From: Globodera rostochiensis
Lineage: Eukaryota > Nematoda > Chromadorea > Rhabditida > Heteroderidae
DNA: 64,000 nucleotides
Assembly: GCA_018350325.1 (NCBI GenBank)
Contig: JAEVLN010000014.1
Coordinates: 770,001 to 834,000, forward strand
Direction of reading: 5' to 3'
Shown: positions 42,901-52,911 of the stretch, piece after piece
Position numbering within the stretch: position 1 is the first letter of the stretch
Layout: each line of letters begins with the position of its first letter
Notes under the pieces: model-generated
Told to the model about the DNA's origin: nothing
Database searches by the model: none
What the model saw: only the letters and a program-made list of their open reading frames with translations
Program-made: the position numbers and the translations under genes

Positions 42901-45900
42901 GTTCGAGCACCTTGGTCCAAAATTTTAATTTTTTCGGAAAAATACCAATTTCAGGAAGCAGCACATACAAGCATATTTATGACCCAAAAAATTTGAACAA
43001 AAAATGTTTGAATTGTCCATCCGATCAATCACTCACATTTATCAGCAAATCGCGTGCCATTTGTTGATGCTGTTGCTGCTCATCGGTGGCAGAAAATTTC
43101 TTGCGCGCCAACTCTTCCCCCGCAAATCGTTCGTCACCATCGTCCTCCTTTTCTACAATGAACGGGAAGGAATTGGGTAAAAAAACCGTGTCCCGACACT
43201 TGCGGATAGCGACATTTGCGGAACGACACTTGCGGATTATACAACATTTGCGGATGGCGACACTTGCGGATTGACATTTGCGGATAACATTTGCGGATAA
43301 CATTTGCGGATCGAGCGACACTTGCGGATCTCGATCTGTAAAAATAAAAAATTTTGATACCAAAACTTTTATATTTTAAATGGAATGGAGGGCGGGGCTC
43401 GTCAGTGCGAGCCCTTCCTCATAGTCCATAAAAGCTTATTTGTGTTGGCCCTTTAATCGCAGACACACAGAACTAAATTAAAGCCACTGCAGAAACAAAA
43501 GCATATGAAAAGCATAACATTGTTTCGTAAGAGAGAGGATGAGATGGGACTACTTTTCATATACGCAATTTTGATGCAAAAAAAAGGCTTTATTTAGTTC
43601 CGTGTGTCTGCGATTAAAGGGCCAACACAAATAATGCTTTTATGGATATGAGGACGGGCTCGCACTGACGAGCCCGTCCTCCGTTCCATTTAAAATATAA
43701 AAGTTTTGATCTCAAAATTTTTTTATTCTAGTCCGCAAACGTCGTCCGCAAATGACGTTTTCTCGTGATCGTCCGCAAGTGTCGCTCGATCCGCAAATGT
43801 CCAATCCGCAAATGTCCAATCCGCAAATGTCGTTATCCGGAAATGTCGTCCGGAAATGTCGTCCGCATGTGTCGTCCGCATTTGTTAAATCCGCATTTGT
43901 CGTGGTACCAAAAAAACACCCCAAATTCTGAGTCAAATTTGTAAGTGTTTACATAAATTGAACCGCCATTTTCGAAAGCATTTTTTTCGCTTTTGAAACT
44001 TTTTTAATATTTCAAAAATACACACCCAACCCAAGCCAGCCGTACCTGCAACAGCAGCAGCGGCAGCCGCCAACAGTTCGTCCTGCAGGGAAGTGCCAAA
44101 CGGCGGCGATGAAGGCAAAAAGGAGTTGACCAAAAAGTGCGGCTGGTTCTGCTGAATTGGTTGGTATGAAAACAAAATTTGAATCTTGGAAGGCACAGTC
44201 AATTTGTGCAAACAAAAAGTTGGGCGAGTCCGGATCGATCCAAAATTCAGAATCGATTTCTTGAACCTAAGTTTGGGCGTTTTAGCAACCAACCTGGAGC
44301 TGTTCAATGTCAAAAGCCATCGCCGCGCCTTGCGTGCTCAATGCATCGTTCAGTGCGATAAAAGCGGCTTAAAATGTTTAAAAAATTAAGATCAAGCTTT
44401 AGATGAATGTTCACGACAGAGTTTATGTTTTTTGTTTAATTAAACAAAAATTGAAATTAACTAAAATATCAATTTTAAAAAAAAACAACAAACAAACAAA
44501 AATGACTCACGCATTTCCTCTTCAAACACCGGCGCTTCTTGCTGCTGCACATTGTCAGTTCCTTCGACTGCTCGGTGCTGTTTCGCCTCATCTTCAGCAT
44601 TGGTGACTGTTGACGCATTTTCCTGCAATTTTTACTTATAAATCTCAAAGAATATAGACAAAAATCTATCCTCATCAACAACCTCTTTGTTCTCCACCGA
44701 CTCGGCAAAAGTGTGCAGATTGGCACTGGATTGACAGCGGGAGGATGAACCATCGGCTCCGCCACCACAACTGGTGTCACTGCCGCCACCACCGCCGCAG
44801 CTGCTCCTCGACATCGTCCGGCGTCGATGACGTTGCTTGGCTTTACGATGCACAACCACCTGAACAAATATTATTCAAAAATTCGTTTTGAACATCCCGA
44901 GAGTGGACGGCAAACATTCGCACATTCGTCAGGAGATTGGGAGGAATTATTATTATAAATCCGGGATTTTTTTAAATTTCTGAGTCGAGCTGGATTCCCG
45001 GACTAGGATAAATGCCGATGCCTATAGTAAAAATAGACAAAAATGCCAACTACCTCGGCAGATAGTTCCTCGGCCGGCATCGACGCCATGATCCACTTGT
45101 TGTTGCTGTTGTAGGGTGCCGACGAGTACAAATTTTGCGCGTTATGTCGCCGCCGTTGGTGGTGCTCGGACGTGCCGACAAGTACTGAGTTCAACACCGA
45201 CGACGACGAATGGTCCTCCATCATCGATGGATGGGAGTAGACGGACTCCAGGTCGTCCGCTATGGCCGCCACCGCGGATGATGACGAAGCACCCTTTTAA
45301 TTTTTTATTACTACAATCAAAAAATTGGAAAAAAAATTTCGAACAAAAAATCATTCAATTTGCAGAAAACCTGTCGTTGTTGTTCTTCAACAGAAATTGG
45401 CCCCTCAGTTTGCTCGGCTACCAACAGCAGCTGATCCGCTTCCATGCCAAACTCGGCCACAATTTGCGCCTCCCCAGAGGCGATGGTCATGGACACCGCG
45501 TCGACGGCGGCTAACGCGTCGTCCTGGAGCAGCACAGCGGACGATGAAGCAGCAGAAGGCGAAGAAGAGCCAACTCGAAAGCCTTTGCCCGTCGACAACA
45601 GACCGTTCGGGGAGGGAGACGAAGACGGCACGTCGAGTGGTACGTCGGCGACGGCACATCGGAAAGTGTGTGCTGCTAGAAGAGTTGGTGTACAAGAAAT
45701 CGAACAAATTTAAATATTTGTTTGATTGAATCCATCAAACTCTCTCAATTATGATTTTATGAATCTTTAGAGAAAATGCAAAAAGCGTTTTGACACTAAA
45801 AAAATTCTCTCAAATACTCGGATAACGCCGATTTTGAATAACCCGGTGTCTTTGCCACAAAAATATACCTCTAACTGTCGGAGTTCCTTTTATGAGCCCG

Positions 45901-47030
45901 GCCAGCATCAACGGTGACGGTGTCCATGCATTCAACAAACTAAAAACTAAACCATTTAAATAAATAGAAACGCCTTAAATTCTCGTTTTTTTGAGTTTAT
46001 CGAAAAAAATGGACGCCTTGAGTTGGTGGGCGCCGCTATTCGGATGCCGTTTAGCCGCTTCAACAGTGCGTCCAATGAGCTGATGCATTCGGAATCGCGA
46101 AGAAAGGCATCGACAGCATAGAATTGGCTAAATTGGAAGAAAAAATGATGTAAGCAAAAGATGATAATAAATTCTTCGCCACTTTTCGTAAGCGTTTTCC
46201 TTAAGAAATGTTTGTACTAATTACTATAACAAAAAATTTATTTGTTTTCGGGAAAAAAGAAAATGCATAAGCACAGACTTACTTCATTTGCTTAGTGTCT
46301 TTTGAAAACAGGCTGATGTAATGGTCCAGTGCGTATTCGTTGAGCACAATACGAATCCAAGCCTAGATCAATGAACGACTCGGTCTGTACATTATTAATG
46401 TCTAACCCGTGCTCTGCCAATTTCGTTGTGGATTTGGTTGAGCGTCGAAATTTGCGTTTTGATGCTTCGATGTGTGTATTTGGAGACAAATGGCCAGAAA
46501 TTCTTAAACAATCCGTTCGATATTTGTGCGATTCGAAATTCCTCACTGGGGATGGCTTATTCGAATGACGGGAGCCTTTAAGGAAGAAAGCGTCTCGAAG
46601 TCCATGGATTAAAATGGCTTCGACAACGGTGCATAAGGCTTGAGTCAAATCGCTAAAATTCTACGGAAAATTATAAAATGGGGAAAAATTGAGTCCATTT
46701 TTCTTGAGTAAATTTACCAATAAATGTTTAAAAATGGTTAAATTTTGCCGAAGGCCTTTACAACCAGTGCCGGACTTTAAACAATTTTTATTCCTGAATT
46801 TTGAACATTAAATCCAGTCCAACGCATTTATAAATTCAATCCAAAATTTTGTGTAAAACAATGGTCCCAATTTTGGCACACAAAAAAAAAAGAAAGAACC
46901 CGGAGAGTTGATTGTCCGCAAAGTCAACGGAAGTAGAAGCCACGAGTTCTATCGTCGTTTCCAATTCCCGCAAAATTAAACGTTTTGTTGATGAGAGATT
47001 GTCAATGCCGGTTTCAGAGGATGCCTCCAT
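39909..47030 (-). CDS. PLEKHM1-like protein: N-terminal RUN, C-terminal Rubicon-homology zinc domain, no PH domain seen
   Basis: Probable adaptor for Rab7 on late endosomes, lysosomes and autophagosomes. Exons from the start: 46900-47030, 46547-46652, 46407-46502, 46283-46362, 46017-46127, 45869-45939, 45371-45672, 45054-45293, 44683-44859, 44511-44622, 44294-44367, 44046-44151, 43037-43152, 42457-42663, 42063-42380, 41674-41954, 41220-41460, 41009-41140, 40704-40742, 40456-40629, 39909-40181 (about 1128 aa, phase kept throughout). RUN: CTVVEAILIHGLRDAF, NFWPFVSKYTHRSIKTQ, AWIRIVLNEYALDHYISLF, LLNAWTPSPLMLAGLIKG. RH domain: FRCAACRRNIGASFGPF, NGRYYCAGH, LFSCRDSIAEDAKRR, DIHLYSIA, HVQACTICLQKGFFCELC, PIYPFQ, CPNCASVFHKEC, CPKCLRR. 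The middle 600 residues are Ser/Gln/Gly-rich; the PH domains of vertebrate PLEKHM1 are absent. Intron 5 starts with GC; intron 2 is only 44 bp. A foldback element sits in the intron 43153-44045. Confidence 0.88.
43190..43905. mobile_element. Foldback (FB-like) element with tandem subrepeats in both arms
   Basis: Left arm about 43190-43482 and right arm about 43590-43905 are inverted copies of each other. The outer part of each arm is a chain of 10-15 bp units (CGACACTTGCGGA, ACATTTGCGGAT; reversed on the right as TCCGCAAATGTCG), the inner part is unique (ATTTTAAATGGAA.GGAGG, GTGTTGGCCCTTTAATCGCAG). The middle is about 110 bp. AAAAAAAC on both sides (43182-43189 region and after 43905) may be the target duplication but is low-complexity. 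No transposase is present. The arms also hold a small palindrome GGGCTCG..CGAGCCC. Confidence 0.85.
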
Positions 47031-48879
47031 TTTGGGTAAGGTTTTTTTTTTGTCAATCACGATAATCTTTCATCATTTGCAACTATCTAAAATCTTAAGG
47101 AAAAAAGGTTAAACCCTAAAAATCCAGTCCCCCTAAATATTTATGATTTAACCATTTTTGTATCGTTGGCATTTATTGTTTGGCATTTTGACCTTTGGCA
47201 TTTTGACCAAGTGCAACTTTAAATCAGTTTTCGACTTGGCTGAATTTTTGCTCTGTTGGTTCTTGATTTGCGACTCGTTTGTCTTTCTAAATTGTTCAAA
47301 ATTTCAGTAGACCAATTTTTTCTTCTAAAATTCAGTGTTTTAGGACTCATTAAGCTCATCAATCGCGAAATTGAGCGATTGCCGACGCATGGGCGTGAGT
47401 GACATGTGACTTTGCGTTCGATGCATTGAAAAAGAGCTAAATTTAGAAATTATAGTTTGATTTATCTAGTTACATATTGGGGATTTTTGGGGGCTCTGTG
47501 GAGATGCGACGGTTTTAATCATTTACACCAAAATTATAAATTCCAATTTTGGCAGCAAACTAATTAGCATAATTGGATTTGGTGTTGTTTTTTCACCTTC
47601 TCATTTCACCACTCAATGTAATGCCATTCCTTTCATTCCGGCGCACCAACAGTTTCGACTTAATCGATGTGAACTCGCGGTTTGAGTGCAACGAATGGTG
47701 GTTTGCCTTTAAACTAAAAAAATGTCCTCAATTTGTTTATGTTTGTTTGACGAATTTAGAAAAAGAAAAAAAAAGGCCGGAAATTGAACACTTCATTCCT
47801 CCCCTCCTCTTCCCCCTCTTCCATTTTATGAGTATTCAACTGCTCCCATATTCTCTGTGTTTTTGACAGCCGTCTTCGTCATGAAAGGGCGTTCCTTCCT
47901 TCCTACTTTTTCATCCACAACCACCCACCCTCTGCTCGAACTCTAAAGACACACTGTCGACCAACCAACCAACCGACCGACCGTTCTTTCTCTCTTTTCT
48001 CAACGCTTTCACACACAAACATTCGTTCGTCGTTGTTCCATTTCTCTTCAGCTCCTCCTCCTCCTCCTCCTCTCTACACACAAAGAAAGCGCATTTTGTG
48101 TGTTCACTCGCCGCGTTCTCGTCTGGTCGTCGGTTGGTTGATGGGTTGTTCCATATTATACTCTCCATCCTTCCTGCATGCATTCCTTCACTCTCATTTG
48201 TCTAATCAATTCCTCCGTTTCCTCCTCCCGTCTTCTTCTCTTACAGCTTGTCCTCCTCTTCCGTTTCATTTTCAAATTTTCCTCCGTTTCTCTCGGTCTC
48301 GCAGTTTTATCTGCTCTCTTGCTTACTCTGTCCCTTCTCCATTTATCCGCGTACGCGTTTTATTTTGTAGTTTTCTCAGAAATTGGGTAGAAATTTATGT
48401 CTTTGAGAGAGAGAGGAGTAAATTTGAGAGGAATGAATGGACGAACCATTTCAGCGTTTAAATGGACTGTAATTATGCAAATTCAAAGTAAAATTGATCT
48501 GATCAGCTCGTTAAGTCTTGCTACACCCTATTACTGGTTCAATGTATCCATTTGCTGAGTCATTCTCCTTTCTTTCTCGACATCACGCCATCAATCGATC
48601 ACTTACTCTAAATTAATTGATATTCGATTGATAGTCCAAAGAATCCATCTTCATTTCAAATGCATTCTAATCGGGTTTCTAAATTACCGGTATGCACACT
48701 CACTTTTTGAACACATTCTCTTAAACGCTTTACCAAAGGGTCGCTGAGTTCCTTTTTCGTTGGGACAAATTGTTTTCTAAAGAAATATTTTCAGGTTTTA
48801 AGGCTTGAAGCCTGCTTATTGACATTTTAAACCTCAACTTTTTTTTCCTGTCAATTACGATAAGTTTGTTCAAAAATTG
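47031..48879. promoter_or_regulatory. Divergent 5' region between the PLEKHM1-like gene and CK1-alpha
   Basis: 1.85 kb between two genes that point away from each other. It holds a long pyrimidine-rich stretch (about 47790-48330, many CTCCTCC and TTCTCT runs). Reading frames here are low-complexity and I support none of them as genes. Promoters of both genes are expected here; no specific site can be named. Confidence 0.45.
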
Positions 48880-51194
48880 ATGGCTGCAGTGGTCACAACC
48901 AATAGCAAGGTTCGCACTATTACAACTTCCAAAAAATTTCATAGGATTTGTTGTTGTGGAAGTCGTGGACTGGGATCCTGAGTCTTTCGATGACCGGAAT
49001 TTTTGTTTTGTTGTTGGAAAAGGACCATAACTTTTTAAAATCCCAACGAAAGTCCTGCTCGATCCGGTCTTTGGTTGTAAACTGATAGTTAGCGCTTCAG
49101 GAATTCATTGTCGGTGTCAAATACAAGCTCAAGCGTAAGATCGGCAGCGGATCCTTTGGCGACATTTACCTCGCCATTAACATTCAGAATGGCGAAGAAG
49201 TGGCGGTCAAGCTGGAATCGGTCAAGGTTTGCGTGTTCATTTAAAATTTTGGGTGACTAATGATCCAATCTTCCAAAACAAATTGAGGGCAAAATTACCC
49301 GAGCTGGGCCTCGGATCGACCCGGACTTCTGACCGATAAAATTTGATGTAGCTCCTAAAACCCAATAAAAACATTTGGGACTTGGTCGTAAATCCTTTTC
49401 CATTTCAAAAAACAAATGCCTTTAGGCTCGTCACCCGCAGCTGCTCTACGAGAGCAAGGTGTACAAGATCTTGCAGGGCGGTGTTGGCATTCCGCACATT
49501 CGCTACTACGGCATTGAGCGTGACTACCACTGTCTGGTGATGGATTTGCTTGGTCCATCGCTCGAAGACTTGTTCAACTTTTGCTGTCGACGCTTCACCA
49601 TGAAGGTTTTTAGAGGAGGCCACCGATCTTTTGAGGGGTAATTAGTAAACACTGGGCTCGTTAATTGGGGTTTTGTCCTTTTTAAATCCGGGTCCGGTAC
49701 ATCAAGACGACGACCTCGTTATTGGCCCGAAATCCGTTCCCAGTTTATTTTACTGACATTGAGACATGGCTTGGTGTTACTCCTTTTTCACCATTTCTGG
49801 ATTCCAGTAATGTGTCACAATTATTATACCTTGAACAGGTCTGGCAAGACCGGATATCCGATACCTTGGCTGAGTGTTAGATTACCGTCTTGAGCAAGCT
49901 TCAACAGCTATAGATAGTACGGGAGACCCGGGTGGGGTTCTAGATGTTTTGAAACTATTCATTATCCGAAGATGCATTCTTTGAAAATGGTTAATGCCTG
50001 TTGAATGAAAATGTATCTTCAAATTTTAGACGGTTTTGATGCTCGCCGACCAGATGATCGGACGAATTGAGTACATGCATGTGAAGAATTTTATCCATCG
50101 GGATATCAAGTTAGACATTGCCATCGTCTCCACCCAATTTTAGCGGTTCTGTTCAGACCCGACAACTTCTTGATGGGCATCGGTCGGCATTGCAACAAGC
50201 TGTTCATCATCGACTTCGGGCTGGCCAAGAAGTACCGCGACTCACGCACTCGCATCCACATTCCCTACCGAGACAACAAAAATCTGACCGGCACGGCCCG
50301 CTACGCGTCCATCAACGCTCACATGGGTAATGCTGGGTGTGCTAGAATTGGAACAGTAGTTCTGTGATATAGTATTTACCGGGAGTTTCTGTCCCGAAAT
50401 GTTAGCTTCTTCCTCTAAACTTTGGTTTTAATGTTGTGTGGCGTTTTAAGGTATTGAGCAATCGCGAAGGGACGACATGGAGTCGCTCGGCTATGTGCTT
50501 ATGTACTTTAACCGTGGAAATTTGCCGTAAACCTTTTGTTCTCGTGCATGTTGTAAAAATCAATGATAATTTCAGATGGCAAGGACTGAAAGCGGCCAAC
50601 AAAAAGCAGAAGTACGAGAAGATCAGCGAAAAGGTTTTTTGTTTGACCCTTTTTTTCACAAATTGATCTTTAATGAATTTCTGTGTGTGTACAATTTGGC
50701 ACAAATCGTGTGAACAAACGACACAAACAAATTCCCGAAAATGATCCCTCTTTTTTACAATTAAAAAGTTCATTTTTGTGTACATTTTAAGAAAATGTCG
50801 ACACCGGTGGAAATGTTGTGCAAGGGCTTCCCCTCCGAGTTCTCCATGTACCTGAACTACTGCCGCGGGTTGCGCTTTGACGAGGCGCCCGACTACATGT
50901 ATTTGCGTCAGCTGTTCCGTATTCTGTTCCGCACGCTGAACCACCAGGTATAAAACACTGAGTTTTTTGTGCCGTGTTGGGCTTGGGTGGTGGTGCACCC
51001 CCCCCCCCCCAAAAAAAAACAGGTTTTGTGTGGTTCGAAAATATGGCATCATAGTTTCTTACAAATCTCTTCCCATTGCACAGTACGACTACACTTTTGA
51101 CTGGACATTGTTGAAACAAAAGGCGACGATGAACAACACGAACAGCACGACCACCAACCAGACCGAGGCGGCCGGGACGTCAGCGCAGCCGTGA
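48880..51194 (+). CDS. kin-19: Casein kinase I alpha
   Basis: Ser/Thr kinase acting in Wnt (beta-catenin priming) and many other pathways. Exons 48880-48909, 49101-49226, 49426-49605, 50030-50109, 50157-50326, 50451-50526, 50576-50633, 50792-50947, 51084-51194 (328 aa; human 337). Gly loop [16 protein letters not shown] Lys in VAVKLES, catalytic HRDIKPDNFLMG, DFG in [15 protein letters not shown], then [27 protein letters not shown] and [20 protein letters not shown], all close to CK1-alpha. The tail after [14 protein letters not shown] is short, Asn/Thr-rich. Exon 1 codes only [10 protein letters not shown]; it is chosen because it joins in phase to EFIVG, but a different first exon is possible. 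Confidence 0.96.
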
Positions 51195-52266
51195 AAATTT
51201 GTCTCTCGTCACATTGATTTGTCATTGTCATTATCATCATCATTATTTTTGTAAACATCATTTAAAAACAACCACATTTATTTTTTTGTTTCGTTTTCAA
51301 AATTTTTTGTCCAAGCGTAGCCAAGGCCCCCCCCCCCACCAATTCGATATTTTGCTTGTTTTTAAGGGAGGGATTGATGGGTGGAAGGATGGTACGGTAC
51401 TGCCGGTACGTACCGCCGCCGCCATTATTATCCAACCCCGTTCGGGCATTTTGTGCACACGCAAACAAGCGGAGTCGTAAAGTCAGCCCCCCCCCTCGCT
51501 GCATTCTCTTTTGCTGACAATTTGTGTTGGAATAAAATTGAATTATACTATATATGTAATATGAAAGGGCGCACTCGCACTTCCGACAAATCTGATCGAG
51601 TAGCACTAAATATGCGTGAGAACTTTGGAGGGCTACAATGCTGTTCAGGACTCAGTATTATAACTCGGAATTCTGTGATTCGTGCAAATTTGTAAGCGTT
51701 CCTGAATTTCACTTGCAGCAAGACCGGATCCTGTCCGAAGTCCTGTGTTTTTAGCCATTCAGGATTATAGGATTAATCCTGAGGATCCTGTCCTGGGAAA
51801 AATTTTGAGTTCCAATCCTGTTACGGATCCGGAAAATTGATTTTGCCGTACTTCAGACCAAATACTTTTTCCGGGCATTTTTCTTGCACATTTTGTTGCA
51901 TTATTAATTAACCAATTCTTTTTGCAGATAATATTTTTCCCATTCCCGTAAAAATCCCGTTCAATTACGGGAATCCCGCGTGAACGGGAAAAATTTTGAG
52001 TTCCAATCCTGTTACGGATCCGGAAAATTGATTTTGCCGTACTTCAGACCAAATACTTTTTCCGGGCATTTTTCTTGCACATTTTGTGGCATTATTAATT
52101 AACCAATTCTTCTTGCAGATAATATTTTTCCCATTCCCGTAAAAAATCCCGTTCAATTACGGGAATCCCGCGTGAACGGGAAAAATTTTGAAAAATAAGC
52201 AAAACGATTTTCAAACATTTTTTGGCGCACTTTACAGTAATTCCGCGTATAACACAATGAATAACG
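51195..52266. other. 3' flank of CK1-alpha and start of an AT-rich, repeat-rich island
   Basis: C runs at about 51328-51338 and 51486-51495, then palindromic GGATCCG, CCCGTAAAAATCCCG and CGGGAATCCCG words. It includes the 191-bp tandem duplication listed separately. No gene supported. Confidence 0.45.
51796..52178. repeat. Tandem duplication of a 191-bp unit
   Basis: The unit from GGGAAAAATTTTGAGTTCC to CCCGCGTGAAC occurs at about 51796-51985 and again at about 51986-52177, with a few differences; the start of a third copy (GGGAAAAATTTTGA) follows. Confidence 0.92.
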
Positions 52267-52710
52267 GCGCTAGGACTTTTCGACAGTGCTGTACAATTCC
52301 AGCGGCGGACGATTCGACAGCGGATTTTGCGACAGTACAACGAATTTCCAAAACAAATTGTTCATAATAAATAAATTTATTCTGATAATTTTAATATTTG
52401 AAAAATTCAAAAGAGTGTTTATTGGGTTTAGCTTGAAAAATATTTTATAATGAGTTACAAATATTAAGTGATCCTAGGTGCAGGTTACATTAGTCCTATT
52501 GGGAAAACCCGAGAAATCAAGATGAAGTTTTGGCTGAAAAAGATACATCGGACCAATTGTATCATTTATTAAGTTTAAAAAATTATTAGAATATATTTAT
52601 TTATTATGAACAATTTAAATTTTTTGGAAATTCGTTGTACTGTCGAAAAATCCGCTGCGAATCCTCCAGCCTGCCGAAAAGTCCGCTTACTGTCGAAAAG
52701 TCCGGACACC
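52267..52710. mobile_element. Mutator-like miniature element (444 bp) with 9-bp target duplication
   Basis: TGAATAACG stands at 52258-52266 and again at 52711-52719, directly outside a pair of long inverted arms: left GGACTTTTCGACAGT, then GATTCGACAGCGGATTTT and GACAGTACAACGAATTTCC (to about 52352); the right arm carries the reverse complement from about 52620. The AT-rich middle of about 260 bp codes for nothing. Nine-bp duplications and long inverted ends are typical of Mutator-type transposons. Confidence 0.88.
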
Positions 52711-52911
52711 TGAATAACGACATAAACTTGACAAATATTAATACATATAATTAAATGGACGTTTTGCCTACTCAGCAAAAATGTTACATTAAAATTTCCG
52801 GGAACGGGGTTTTCAAAAAGTACGGGACGGGAATCCCGTGTTTTTCCCATTCCCGTAAGAATCCCGCTGGGCAAAAAAAGACGGGAACGGAACGTCACAC
52901 AAATAGCGCAA

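Noticed and set aside
47573..47866. 97-residue plus-strand frame with hydrophobic start
   Set aside because: AT-rich, no conserved block, no splice partner.
48033..48461. 142-residue plus-strand frame before CK1-alpha
   Set aside because: Pyrimidine-rich low-complexity sequence rich in Ser, Phe, Leu and Pro; looks like promoter or 5' UTR.
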